Assembly: GCF_009735625.1 (NCBI RefSeq)
Contig: NZ_CP046244.1
Span: forward strand, 2,294,001-2,358,000
Source of the DNA: Moorella glycerini
Lineage (GTDB): Bacteria > Bacillota > DSM-521 > Neomoorellales > Neomoorellaceae
Reading direction: 5' to 3'
DNA length: 64,000 nucleotides
Shown: positions 15,728 to 24,544 of the stretch, piece after piece
Numbering within the stretch: the stretch's first letter is position 1
How the letters are laid out: every line of letters begins with the position of its first letter
The notes under the pieces: generated by a model
What the model was told of the DNA's origin: nothing
Databases searched by the model: none
Seen by the model: only the letters and a program-made list of their open reading frames with translations
Made by a program: the position numbers and the translations under genes

Positions 15728-16792
15728 ATGCCTTTACCTGGTAACTTCTGGGCGGCCGGCATAGGCAGCCTTCCCCATCAGGAACCCGGGCCGGCCCTGG
15801 ACCTCATCTTTAAGCATATGCCCCTGGTACCCCACTGGCCCCAGTTACCCCGGCGGGGGCACCAGGAGCATTTCGTTTACCAGAGCTTATCCCCCCTGGT
15901 GCGCCTGGGATTGATTAAAGACCAGCCGGGGGAAATGCCGGTATTTACCGATGCCAACCCGGAGTGGGCCGATAACCTGACGGCCTTTTACAGCCTTTAC
16001 CTGGAGGCCGAGGCTGGCAGCGAAGAAGCCCTGGCGGCCTTTGCCATTCCCCGGGAAGCCGGCACCGGTTTTTATGCCCTGGTGGCATACCTGGCAAAAG
16101 ATGGTCCGGGTAGAGCCCGGTTTCTCAAGGGTCAGGTAGCCGGCCCCCTTACCGCCGGCCTTTATTTAAGCAGCAGCTCCGGGCGCAGCGCCTTTTATGA
16201 CCCCCAGCTAAGGGATCTCATCGTTAAGACAACGGCCATGCAGGCCTGCTGGCAGGTGCGGGAGCTGGGACGTTTCGGGCTGCCGGTGCTGTTATTTGTC
16301 GATGACCCGGCCCTGGCCGCGTACGGTACTTCCACCCACGTAGCGCTGCAGCGGGATGACCTGGTGGCTGCCCTGGCCGGTGTGGTGGAGGGGATCAGGG
16401 CCGGGGGTGGCCTGCCCGGGGCCCACTCCTGCAGCGGGGTGGAATGGCCCGTCTTTTTTGAGGCCGGCTACCAGATTTTAAGTTTTGACGCTTACAATTA
16501 CTTTACCTCCCTGCAGGTTTTTGCTCCCGACGTGGCCGCCTTCCTGGACCGGGACGGTGTGCTGGCCTGGGGGATTGTACCTACCTATGAGCAGGCCTGG
16601 CAGGAAACGGCAGCCAGCCTGGCTGCCAGGCTGCAGGGTGAAATTGAGGAGCTGGCCCGGCGGGGTGTGGACCGGGAGCGCCTTTACCGCCAGGCCCTGG
16701 TGACCCCGGCCTGCGGCACCGGCGTCCTGGCCGCAGACCTGGCGGAACACATCTACAAGTTAACATCCGGCGTGGCAGAACTTATGGCCTGA
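15728..16792 (+). CDS. MetE-core-like (UROD/MetE fold) methyltransferase
   Basis: 354 residues matching only the C-terminal catalytic half of cobalamin-independent methionine synthase. It keeps zinc-type ligands: His-Ser-Cys (H233, C235 in AHSCSG) and a late Cys (C329 in TPACGTG). It lacks the N-terminal folate-side half, as do the short MetE-like synthases of anaerobes that are thought to take methyl groups from corrinoid proteins. That makes a Wood-Ljungdahl-linked methionine synthase a reasonable guess, but another thiol methyl transfer is possible. AAGGAG precedes the ATG and a strong terminator follows. Confidence 0.72.
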   Translation: MPLPGNFWAAGIGSLPHQEPGPALDLIFKHMPLVPHWPQLPRRGHQEHFVYQSLSPLVRLGLIKDQPGEMPVFTDANPEWADNLTAFYSLYLEAEAGSEEALAAFAIPREAGTGFYALVAYLAKDGPGRARFLKGQVAGPLTAGLYLSSSSGRSAFYDPQLRDLIVKTTAMQACWQVRELGRFGLPVLLFVDDPALAAYGTSTHVALQRDDLVAALAGVVEGIRAGGGLPGAHSCSGVEWPVFFEAGYQILSFDAYNYFTSLQVFAPDVAAFLDRDGVLAWGIVPTYEQAWQETAASLAARLQGEIEELARRGVDRERLYRQALVTPACGTGVLAADLAEHIYKLTSGVAELMA

Positions 16793-16873
16793 TGGTTCCC
16801 TGAGGGCTATGGAGCCACTAAAAGAAAGCTTTCTCCCGAAAAACAGCGAAAATATGTTCTATAGTAGAAAAAA

Positions 16874-16904
16874 CTCTCCATTTTGGAGGGTTTTTTCTTT
16901 TTTT
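16874..16904 (+). terminator. rho-independent terminator
   Basis: CTCTCC (16874-16879) pairs with GGAGGG (16885-16890) and is followed by a 14-base T-rich run. It separates the MetE-like gene from the division cluster. Confidence 0.85.
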
Positions 16905-16939
16905 GCAGCAGGAATTTTTATCCTGGCGGCGAATATTAT

Positions 16940-16984
16940 GTGGTGTAAAGTGGGGCATAGTGGCATGAAGTGGTAAGAAAGTGG
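16940..16984 (+). promoter_or_regulatory. MraZ operator repeats
   Basis: GTGG occurs at 16940, 16950, 16960, 16970 and 16981, a near-perfect 10-base period directly before mraZ. MraZ of other bacteria binds direct repeats of TGGGN with about 10-base phasing at its own promoter, so this is the expected autoregulatory operator. A TATTAT just before (16934-16939) could be the -10. Confidence 0.75.
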
Positions 16985-16995
16985 GATACAGGCCC

Positions 16996-17427
16996 ATGTT
17001 CATGGGGGAGTACCAGCATACCATTGATGACAAAGGACGGCTGATTATCCCGGCCCGGTTTCGTGAGGAACTGGGAGAAAAGTTTGTTATCACCAAGGGC
17101 CTGGATAACTGTCTTTTTGTCTACCCCATGAGCGGCTGGGCGGAAATGGAACAGAAATTGCGCAGCCTGCCCTTTACGCGGGCCGATGCCCGGGCCTTTG
17201 TCCGTTTTTTCTTTTCCGGGGCCACGGAATGTGAGCTGGACCGCCAGGGGAGAATACTGCTGCCGGGGAATTTACGGGAATACGCCCGCCTGGAAAAAGA
17301 AGTGGTCATTGTGGGCGTTTCCACGCGGGTAGAAATCTGGAGCCGCACCCTTTGGGAGCAGTACTGCCAGGAAACGGCGGCCCAGTACGAGTTCCTGGCG
17401 GAGAAGATCGTCGACTTCGATATTTAG
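16996..17427 (+). CDS. mraZ: MraZ, regulator of the division/cell wall cluster
   Basis: 143 residues with two AbrB-like SpoVT repeats: [20 protein letters not shown] at the N-terminus and a second [15 protein letters not shown] near residue 80. MraZ forms a ring and represses the dcw operon by binding repeats upstream; such repeats lie at 16940-16984. The ATG at 16996 fits the conserved N-terminus although the ribosome site is weak; a GTG at 16981 lies in the operator. First gene of the division cluster. Confidence 0.93.
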   Translation: MFMGEYQHTIDDKGRLIIPARFREELGEKFVITKGLDNCLFVYPMSGWAEMEQKLRSLPFTRADARAFVRFFFSGATECELDRQGRILLPGNLREYARLEKEVVIVGVSTRVEIWSRTLWEQYCQETAAQYEFLAEKIVDFDI

Positions 17428-17485
17428 GAGCCTTTTATGGGGCGCCAACGTCCCACTTCCCATATCTTTTTCAGGGGTGGCAGCC

Positions 17486-18442
17486 TTGCCCTATGCTCAC
17501 CGGCCGGTGTTGCTGGCTGAAGTTTTACACTTCCTTGAGCCGCAGCCCGGGGAGATCTTTGTTGACGCCACCGTTGGCGGCGGTGGTCACAGCGCCGCCA
17601 TTTTACCCCGCCTGCTTCCCGGCGGGCGCTTAATCGGCCTGGACCGCGATGCCGAGGCCATTAACGCTGCCAGGGAGAGCCTGGCGCCCTTTGGGGCAGC
17701 CGTAGAACTGATCCTGGCCAATTTCAAGGACCTGGTCCGAGTTTTACAAAGCAGGGGGTTCAGGGCCGTCGACGGCCTCCTTTTTGACCTGGGGGTATCC
17801 TCCTATCAACTGGACAACCCGGAGCGCGGTTTCAGCTACCAGGCTGAAGCCCCCCTGGATATGCGCATGGGCCGGGAGCAGGAATTAACGGCGGCGACAA
17901 TCGTCAATACCTGGCCTGAAAGTAAGCTGGCCCAAATCATCTGGGAGTACGGTGAAGAGCGCTGGGCCAGGCGTATAGCCGCCTTTATCGCAGCCGCCCG
18001 GCAAAAAGCACCCATTACCACTACCACCCAGCTGGTAGACATTATCAAGGCAGCAATCCCGGCCGGGGCGAGGAGGTCCGGACATCATCCCGCCAAACGG
18101 ACCTTCCAAGCCCTCCGGATTGCCATAAATGGCGAATTAGATGCCCTCCAGGCGGCCATGGAACAGCTGGAGCAGGTTTTAAATCCAGGCGGCCGGGTGG
18201 GAGTTATATCCTTTCATTCCCTGGAAGACAGGATTGTGAAAAGAACCTTCCAGCGTCTAAGCGGCCAGTGCACCTGCCCGCCGGGATTGCCGGTTTGTAT
18301 CTGCGGCAGGAGGCGGGTTTTAGAACCGGTTACGCGCAAACCGGTAACCCCGGCGGCGACAGAAATCGCCGCCAATCCCCGGGCCCGCAGCGCGAAGCTC
18401 CGGGTAGCCCGGAGGGTTCTAAAGGAAAAGGATGGTGAATAA
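17486..18442 (+). CDS. rsmH: 16S rRNA m4C1402 methyltransferase
   Basis: 318 residues. RsmH (MraW) N4-methylates C1402 of 16S rRNA using SAM. Visible motifs are [10 protein letters not shown] at the start, the SAM site [26 protein letters not shown], and the typical [10 protein letters not shown] and SAKLRV near the C-terminus. TTG at 17486 is preferred because AGGGGTGG precedes it; a GTG at 17477 lacks a ribosome site. Second in the dcw cluster as usual. Confidence 0.93.
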   Translation: MPYAHRPVLLAEVLHFLEPQPGEIFVDATVGGGGHSAAILPRLLPGGRLIGLDRDAEAINAARESLAPFGAAVELILANFKDLVRVLQSRGFRAVDGLLFDLGVSSYQLDNPERGFSYQAEAPLDMRMGREQELTAATIVNTWPESKLAQIIWEYGEERWARRIAAFIAAARQKAPITTTTQLVDIIKAAIPAGARRSGHHPAKRTFQALRIAINGELDALQAAMEQLEQVLNPGGRVGVISFHSLEDRIVKRTFQRLSGQCTCPPGLPVCICGRRRVLEPVTRKPVTPAATEIAANPRARSAKLRVARRVLKEKDGE

Positions 18443-18445
18443 GCT

Positions 18446-18967
18446 ATGTTAGCAGCACCACCACAGGAACTTGCCTATGAAACAAACCTGGTACATAAGC
18501 AGTTAGCGGGAAGAAAAACGCCCCGGCCGCGTGCGCAAAACAGGGCCAGGCAGAAAGTGGTGTTGCTGGGCCTGGTTTTGCTGGCCATTGGCATCGCCTT
18601 TGGTAAAACTTACCTGGCTGTCCAGCTGGTAATAAAAGGATATGAACTGGATGCCTTAAAACAAGAAATAAATACTATGCAAAGGGAAAATGAAAGGCTA
18701 CAATTAGAGGTGGCCCGCTTAAAGGCGCCGGAGAGGATAGCTGCCGTGGCTACCACCCGCCTGGGGATGGTGGAACCCCGGGCCGGCCAGCTTTATTATG
18801 TGCCGGGGAAGGCCGGGCAGGGTCAGCAGCTGCAGGTGGCAACAGGAGAACCAGCCGGGAAAGGGGTTGAGACAACAGCGCCTGTGCAGCAGTCCTGGCT
18901 GGCAGCCCTTTCCCGGGCCCTGCAAAACTGGTTGGACCCGGTACGTTTAGCCAGGGTCAACAGTTAG
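18446..18967 (+). CDS. ftsL: cell division protein FtsL-like
   Basis: 173 residues: a basic cytoplasmic N-terminus, one membrane helix at about residues 33-55, then a leucine-zipper-like coiled coil (IKGYELDALKQEINTMQREN). This is the FtsL/DivIC architecture. It acts in the divisome with FtsQ/DivIB. The C-terminal tail of about 60 residues, rich in Gly, Ala and Gln, is longer than in most FtsL. Identity rests on shape and on its place between rsmH and the PBP gene. Confidence 0.82.
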   Translation: MLAAPPQELAYETNLVHKQLAGRKTPRPRAQNRARQKVVLLGLVLLAIGIAFGKTYLAVQLVIKGYELDALKQEINTMQRENERLQLEVARLKAPERIAAVATTRLGMVEPRAGQLYYVPGKAGQGQQLQVATGEPAGKGVETTAPVQQSWLAALSRALQNWLDPVRLARVNS

Positions 18968-18976
18968 TTTGCCCGG

Positions 18977-19012
18977 GGCCAGCACTAACCTATGCCGTTG
19001 TTAGTACTGGCC
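18977..19012 (+). repeat. inverted repeat between ftsL and spoVD
   Basis: GGCCAGCACTAAC (18977-18989) pairs, with one mismatch, with GTTAGTACTGGCC (19000-19012). There is no T-run. It is an intra-operon hairpin, possibly an RNA-processing or stability site. Confidence 0.5.
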
Positions 19013-19049
19013 GGGGCTACCGGCGGGCCGCCGGCGAGGGGCGAAGGGC

Positions 19050-21173
19050 ATGCAAACCAGTATCAACGTACGTAAGCGTTTAGCTTTTGTTTTTTTTATT
19101 TTGGCACTGGGCCTGATAACGATTTTATTGCGATTGGCATGGTTGCAGTTTGTCCGGGGTGGGGAACTACAACAAAAAGCCCTGGAAAACCGCCTCAATG
19201 TCATGCCGGTAGCGGCCCAGCGGGGGGTTATTTACGACCGGAACCGGCATGAACTGGCCATTAGTATAGCCACCGACTATATTGGGGCCTTTCCCCCGGA
19301 AATAAAAGATTCGGGTAAGGCTGAAAAAATAGCGGCCCAATTAGGGGCCATCCTGAATATACCTGCGGATAAGATTTTAGAAAAAATAACCCGCAACACT
19401 GGTTTTGAATTTGTTGACCGTCAGGTGGAATTTGATAAAGCCCAAAAAATTAAAGACTTGAAATTACCGGGGATTGAAGTGGTACCTGAAAACCGGCGCT
19501 ATTACCCCAATGGGCTCCTGGCGGCCCATGTGCTGGGGTTTGCCGGCATCGACAACCAGGGCCTGGAAGGCCTCGAGGCCATGTATGATAAGGAACTGGC
19601 CGGGGAGCCGGGCAGAATTGTCCTGGAATTTGATGCCCTGGGCCATGAAATCCCCCGGGCCACCCACCGTTATATACCGCCGCAGAACGGCCACAGCCTT
19701 GTTCTTACTATTGACCAGACCATCCAATATATTGCCGAGCGCGAACTTGACAAAATCATGGCCAGCCCTACCAGCCCCCGCAAGGCCAATATTATTGTCA
19801 TGGACCCTAAAACCGGGGAAATCCTGGCTATGGCCAGCCGGCCGGCCTTTGACCCGAATAATTTTAGTAAATACCCCAATAACCTCTGGGGCAACCCCCT
19901 GGTCCGGGATGCCTATGAGCCGGGGTCGGCCTTTAAAATTATCACCGCCGCGGCAGCCCTGGAGGAAGGGGTCGTCAAGCCGGGTGACCGCTTTTACGAT
20001 CCTGGCTATATCAAAATAGGGCCGGATACCATTAACTGCTGGCTGCCCGGGGGGCACGGCAGCGAGTCCTTTACAGAAGGGGTAAAAAACTCCTGCAACC
20101 CGGTCTTTGTCCAGGTAGCCCTGCGACTGGAAGAGAAGAAAGCCGGTCTTTTTTATGATTACATCAAGGCCTTTGGTTTCGGGGAACCAACAGGTATTGA
20201 CTTAACCGGCGAAGGGACGGGATTATTGATCCCCGAAAATGAACTGAAGCCCATTAACATTGCCACCATTGGTATCGGCCAGGGTATTGCCGTCACTCCC
20301 ATCCAATTAATTACGGCTGTAGCGGCGGTAGCCAACGGCGGCCAGTTGATCCGCCCCCACCTGGTTAAGGAAATCCTGGATAATAAGGGTAAAGTGATCA
20401 AAAAGTTCGAGCCCGAAGTGGTACGCCGGGTCATCTCGCCGGCAACGGCCAGGATGCTTGGCGAAATGTTAGAAGGTGTCGTCAGTGAAGGAACCGGGCG
20501 TAATGCCTATATCCCCGGCTACCGGGTGGGCGGTAAAACGGGGACGGCCCAGAAAGCCGGGCCCGGCGGGTACATGGAAGGAAAATACGTGGCCTCCTTT
20601 ATCGGTATTGCGCCGGTAAATGATCCCCGCCTGGTGGCCCTGGTAACCATTGATGAGCCCAAAGGATATCCTTATTATGGTGGAACGGTGGCCGCCCCCA
20701 TTTTCCAGCGGGTGGTGACCGATGCCCTCCATTACCTCAAAGTACCGCCCCAGTATGATAGCCAGCAGAAGGACCAGGAAAAGCCCCCGGCACCGGTTAC
20801 CGTACCCAATGTCGTCGGCCGTGACCTGGCTGCGGCCCGGGCTGAACTGGAGAAAGCCGGCCTGGCCGTCCGGGTGGAAGGTAGCGGCGGACAAGTGATT
20901 GCCCAGGTGCCCAAAGGAGGAGCTGTCGTCCCGGCGGGCACCCATGTGATCCTGTACCTGCAGGGCGATCCCGGCAAGCCCCGGGTGCCGGATGTTGCCG
21001 GGCTGCGGGTTAGCGAGGCGGCGGAAATCCTCGAGGTCTATGGCCTGGGCCTGGTACCGGAAGGGACCGGCCAGGCGGCCGGGCAGGATCCTGCCCCGGG
21101 AACGGTGGTCTCCCCGGGCACGAAAGTAAAGGTCAAGTTCATTGAACCATCCCTGGAAGTACTGGGGCCGTAG
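19050..21173 (+). CDS. spoVD: class B penicillin-binding protein with PASTA domains (SpoVD/FtsI type)
   Basis: 707 residues: one N-terminal membrane helix, a PBP dimerisation domain, a transpeptidase domain (SxxK with S293 in GSAFKI, SCN at 348, KTGT at 496) and two C-terminal PASTA domains from about residue 580. It cross-links peptidoglycan at the septum. PASTA domains at the end are typical of SpoVD and of PbpB-type PBP2. Only one class B PBP lies in this cluster, so it may serve vegetative division as well as cortex synthesis. Confidence 0.9.
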   Translation: MQTSINVRKRLAFVFFILALGLITILLRLAWLQFVRGGELQQKALENRLNVMPVAAQRGVIYDRNRHELAISIATDYIGAFPPEIKDSGKAEKIAAQLGAILNIPADKILEKITRNTGFEFVDRQVEFDKAQKIKDLKLPGIEVVPENRRYYPNGLLAAHVLGFAGIDNQGLEGLEAMYDKELAGEPGRIVLEFDALGHEIPRATHRYIPPQNGHSLVLTIDQTIQYIAERELDKIMASPTSPRKANIIVMDPKTGEILAMASRPAFDPNNFSKYPNNLWGNPLVRDAYEPGSAFKIITAAAALEEGVVKPGDRFYDPGYIKIGPDTINCWLPGGHGSESFTEGVKNSCNPVFVQVALRLEEKKAGLFYDYIKAFGFGEPTGIDLTGEGTGLLIPENELKPINIATIGIGQGIAVTPIQLITAVAAVANGGQLIRPHLVKEILDNKGKVIKKFEPEVVRRVISPATARMLGEMLEGVVSEGTGRNAYIPGYRVGGKTGTAQKAGPGGYMEGKYVASFIGIAPVNDPRLVALVTIDEPKGYPYYGGTVAAPIFQRVVTDALHYLKVPPQYDSQQKDQEKPPAPVTVPNVVGRDLAAARAELEKAGLAVRVEGSGGQVIAQVPKGGAVVPAGTHVILYLQGDPGKPRVPDVAGLRVSEAAEILEVYGLGLVPEGTGQAAGQDPAPGTVVSPGTKVKVKFIEPSLEVLGP

Positions 21174-21181
21174 CATAATAG

Positions 21182-21202
21182 CCCGGCGCTAGAAGCGCCG
21201 GG
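21182..21202 (+). terminator. GC-rich hairpin after spoVD
   Basis: CCCGGCGC (21182-21189) and GCGCCGGG (21195-21202) with a TAGAA loop, followed by TTCATCATT. Strong stem, weak T-tract; probable partial terminator. Confidence 0.6.
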
Positions 21203-21262
21203 TTCATCATTACAAGGTTAAATTACCAGCAGATGGTAAGAATATAGCTAAACCACTCAGGC

Positions 21263-21352
21263 CAGGTAGCGCCACATCAGGCTAAACTTGTGACCGCTTC
21301 GCGAGGACAAAGGTAGCGAAGCAGACAATGCTACCTGTGACAAAGTTTTTTC
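21263..21352 (+). repeat. structured element, truncated copy A'
   Basis: Arms CAGGTAGC (21263-21270) and GCTACCTG (21330-21337) close a 90-base segment whose right end (GACAATGCTACCTG, then ACAAAGTT, T-run, C, GAGGAGG) matches the right ends of copies A and B. The left boundary ATGAAAAT is missing. It lies just before copy A, giving a tandem pair, and its right end supplies a GGAGGAG that sits 6 bases before an ATG at 21368. Confidence 0.6.
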
Positions 21353-21395
21353 GAGGAGGAGCCTTCCATGGCGGTGAGCCGCCACCAGCGAGGGC

Positions 21396-21634
21396 ATGAA
21401 AATGCCTGGCTGGCATTTGTCGGAAGCGAGCGACTTGGCCCGAGTGGCGAAGCGGCCCAGGCGAAGCTGAGGGATGATAAGCGGGGCCGAGGACAGGATG
21501 TCCGAGGCCGGCCTCTGAGGCAAGGACGCCGAATAGGCCGGGAACCCCGCCCGAGCCCGAAGCTGAGCCGTAGGCCGCTCCACAAGGGCCACGGAGCGAG
21601 CGAGACAATGCCAGCCTGCGATAGAGTTATTTTC
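21396..21634 (+). repeat. structured element, copy A, between spoVD and murE
   Basis: 239 bases. It starts ATGAAAAT (21396-21403). The left arm GGCTGGCATTTGT (21408-21420) pairs with ACAATGCCAGCC (21605-21616), and it ends TTATTTTC (21627-21634) next to GAGGAGGA. Internal motifs GAAGCGAGCGA, CCGAGGAC (21487-21494), GGGAACCCCGCC and GAGCCGTAG (21565-21573) match copy B in order and spacing. The GAGGAGGA after the right end is the ribosome-binding site of murE. The frame opened by the ATG at 21368 runs into the element and is not a plausible gene over its length. Confidence 0.75.
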
Positions 21635-21653
21635 CGAGGAGGAACATTGTGCA

Positions 21654-23153
21654 GTGACCCTGGAAGAATTAGTAGCTGCGATAGATGTTATCGACCGCGG
21701 CGGCGACCGGCAGGTTTCCCTGGCCGGGCTCCATTATGATTCCCGGCAGGTGCAGCCTGGTTTTCTTTTTGTGGCCATCAAAGGTTTTAAGACCGACGGC
21801 CATTTATATATTAACCACGCCCTGGCTAGAGGCGCGGTAGCCGTCGTCCTGGAGGAGGAAGTCCCCCTGCCTCCCGGGGTGGCCTGGGTACGGGTAAGTA
21901 ACAGTCGCCGGGCCTTAGGAATGCTTGCGGCCCGTTTTTACGGATATCCCAGCCACCGGTTGCGCCTCATCGGGGTAACCGGCACCAACGGCAAGACTAC
22001 GACCACCCACCTCATCCAGGCGGTGCTGGAGGGCGCCGGCCGGTCTACCGGTTTGCTGGGCACCATCGCCAACCGCCTGGGCGATAAGGTCTTACCTGCC
22101 GTCCACACCACCCCGGAAGCCCTGGACTTGCAGGCCCTCCTGCACCAGCTGGTTAACCTCGGTGCTCAAGGGGTAGTCATGGAAGTATCCTCCCATGCCC
22201 TGGCCCTGCACCGGGTGGAAGGGGCCGAGTTTGACGTGGCCGTCTTTACCAATTTGACCCAGGATCACCTGGACTTCCACCAGGACATGGAGGACTACTT
22301 TCAAGTTAAAGCCAGGCTCTTCCAGGCCCTGGGCAAGGGCGTTAAAGAACGACCTAAATACGCTGTTATCAACGGCGATGATGCCTATAGCGCCCGCTTA
22401 ATAACCTTGACCCCGGTAGCGGTGGTTACTTATGGCTGCAGTCCTGAATGCCAGGTCCGGGCCCGGGATATAAATTTAACGGCGGGCGGCGCTACCTGCC
22501 GGGTGACCTGGGCGGGAGGAGAAGTGGAACTCAACCTCAAACTCACCGGTCGCTTTAATATTTATAATGCCCTGGCGGCCTTTACCGTAGCCTGGCAGGA
22601 AGGCCTTGACCCCCTGAGAGCCGCGAAAACTTTAGGTGAAGTCAGGGGTGTACCCGGCCGCCTGGAGCAGGTGCGCCAGGGCCAGCCTTTCACTGTGCTC
22701 GTCGATTATGCCCATACCCCCGACGGCCTGGAGAATGTCCTCCAGGCGGCCCGCCAGGTAACACGGGGAAACCTGATTGTAGTTTTCGGTTGCGGCGGCA
22801 ACCGGGACCGGGGCAAGCGTCCCCAGATGGGTAAAGCAGCCGCCCGGTTAAGCGATTACTGCATTATTACTTCTGATAACCCACGCGATGAAGATCCGGA
22901 GGCCATTATAGCTGATATTCTTCCCGGGGTAGAGGAAGTACCGGGCGCCCGCTACCAGGTGGTGGTGGACCGGCGCCGGGCCATTGCCGCGGCCCTGGCC
23001 CGGGCCCGGCCAGGGGATATGGTGGTTATTGCCGGCAAGGGACATGAGACCTACCAGATCGTCAAAGGCCAGGCCCTGCCCTTTGATGACCGCCAGGTGG
23101 CCAGGGAAGAACTGGCAGCCCTGGGTTATAGCGGGGAGGGATCTTCATGTTAG
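21654..23153 (+). CDS. murE: UDP-MurNAc-tripeptide synthetase, meso-DAP type
   Basis: 499 residues, cytoplasmic ATP-dependent ligase that adds meso-diaminopimelate to UDP-MurNAc-Ala-Glu. It has the Mur P-loop [11 protein letters not shown] near residue 110, the carbamylated-Lys region and the DNPR motif (408-411) that selects meso-DAP over lysine. The GTG start is 10 bases after a GGAGGA contributed by repeat copy A. It overlaps murF by 7 bases. Confidence 0.95.
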   Translation: MTLEELVAAIDVIDRGGDRQVSLAGLHYDSRQVQPGFLFVAIKGFKTDGHLYINHALARGAVAVVLEEEVPLPPGVAWVRVSNSRRALGMLAARFYGYPSHRLRLIGVTGTNGKTTTTHLIQAVLEGAGRSTGLLGTIANRLGDKVLPAVHTTPEALDLQALLHQLVNLGAQGVVMEVSSHALALHRVEGAEFDVAVFTNLTQDHLDFHQDMEDYFQVKARLFQALGKGVKERPKYAVINGDDAYSARLITLTPVAVVTYGCSPECQVRARDINLTAGGATCRVTWAGGEVELNLKLTGRFNIYNALAAFTVAWQEGLDPLRAAKTLGEVRGVPGRLEQVRQGQPFTVLVDYAHTPDGLENVLQAARQVTRGNLIVVFGCGGNRDRGKRPQMGKAAARLSDYCIITSDNPRDEDPEAIIADILPGVEEVPGARYQVVVDRRRAIAAALARARPGDMVVIAGKGHETYQIVKGQALPFDDRQVAREELAALGYSGEGSSC

Positions 23154-24544
23154 TGGCCATGGCCGGGGAAATATGTGCCGCCGTTCAAGGCCGGCTGGTT
23201 GGCGGGGAAGGGACAACCCCGGTCATGGGGGTCAGCACCGACAGCCGCTCCATCAAGCCGGGGATGCTTTTTATTGCTCTTAAAGGGGAGCGCTTTGACG
23301 GCCATGACTTTATAGGGGCGGCCCTGGCCGGTGGCGCGGCGGCAGTTATAGGTGAACATTTCCCCACGGAAGTTGTGGCCGGCCGGCAGCCGGTACAGGC
23401 CCTGATCCAGGTGGATGACACCCTCCAGGCCCTGCAACGGCTGGCCGCTTACCACCGGCAGAAAAATTTTACCGGTCCCCTCATCGCCGTAACCGGCTCC
23501 AGCGGCAAGACCACGACCAAAAATCTGGTGGCCGCCGTGTTAAGTACGGGTATGAAGGTTTTAAAGACCCCGGGCAATTTTAACAACGAGATTGGCCTGC
23601 CCCTGACCCTTTTAAGCCTGGCACCGGAACACGAGGCCGCCGTGGTAGAGATGGCCATGCGGGGGCCAGGAGAGATAGCTGCCCTTTGTGCCATCGCCCG
23701 GCCCACCATGGGCATCATAACCAATATCGGTACGGCCCACCTGGAACGCCTGGGTTCAGTGGCCAATATCGCTGCGGCCAAGGGGGAACTCCTGGCCGCC
23801 CTGCCCCCCGGAGGGGTGGCCATTTTAAACGGCGACGACGCATGGTGCCGCAGGCTGGCAGCCACCTGCCCCTGCCGGGTAATCTTTTACGGTATCAGGA
23901 GCCGGGTGGACGTCATGGCCCGGGACATAACCGTCCTGGGAGCGCAGGGCACGGCCTTTACCGCCGTTTTTCCCGGCGCTGAGATGCGGCTGCAAATACC
24001 GGTGCCGGGCCTGCACAATGTCTATGATGCCCTGGCGGCCCTGGCCGCCGGCTACATCTTAAACCTGGATCCGGGCACCATGACCGCCGGGCTGAAAAAC
24101 TGGCCGGCTGAGAACTTACGCCAGGAGTTGCGGCCGGGGCCGGGGGGCTGCCTGGTTTTGAACGATGCCTACAACGCCAACCCCGAGTCCATGCAGGCCG
24201 CCCTCCAGGTCCTGGCCAGTTTGCCGGGCCGCAAGGTGGCCGTCCTGGGGGATATGCGCGAACTGGGACCCGCGGCACCGGCCCTCCACCGGGAGGTGGG
24301 CAGGTTTGCCGCCGCCACAGGTCTTTTCCGCCTGGTTACCGTGGGGGAACTGGCCCGGGAAATAGCGGTCGGGGCAATAGCTGCCGGCATGCCAGCGGGA
24401 CAGGTTTTCAGCTGCGCCAGCCACCGGGAAGCAGCAGGGCACCTGGGCGACCTGGGGGCCGGGGATGTCGTCCTTTTTAAAGGCTCCCGCCTGGCGGGCA
24501 TGGAGCAGGTCCTGGCCGCCTGGGAGGAGGAGGTCAATGGCTGA
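23147..24544 (+). CDS. murF: UDP-MurNAc-tripeptide D-Ala-D-Ala ligase
   Basis: 465 residues; adds D-Ala-D-Ala to complete the UDP-MurNAc-pentapeptide. P-loop AVTGSSGKTTTK near residue 112, Mur-ligase central HLE region (GTAHLERLGS) and the C-terminal NDAYNANPESM motif are clear. GGAGGG lies 6 bases before the ATG, inside the end of murE, so translation is probably coupled. Confidence 0.95.
   Translation: MLVAMAGEICAAVQGRLVGGEGTTPVMGVSTDSRSIKPGMLFIALKGERFDGHDFIGAALAGGAAAVIGEHFPTEVVAGRQPVQALIQVDDTLQALQRLAAYHRQKNFTGPLIAVTGSSGKTTTKNLVAAVLSTGMKVLKTPGNFNNEIGLPLTLLSLAPEHEAAVVEMAMRGPGEIAALCAIARPTMGIITNIGTAHLERLGSVANIAAAKGELLAALPPGGVAILNGDDAWCRRLAATCPCRVIFYGIRSRVDVMARDITVLGAQGTAFTAVFPGAEMRLQIPVPGLHNVYDALAALAAGYILNLDPGTMTAGLKNWPAENLRQELRPGPGGCLVLNDAYNANPESMQAALQVLASLPGRKVAVLGDMRELGPAAPALHREVGRFAAATGLFRLVTVGELAREIAVGAIAAGMPAGQVFSCASHREAAGHLGDLGAGDVVLFKGSRLAGMEQVLAAWEEEVNG

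Noticed and set aside
20469-21176. 235-codon reverse frame opposite spoVD
   Set aside because: Shadow of the transpeptidase and PASTA coding region.
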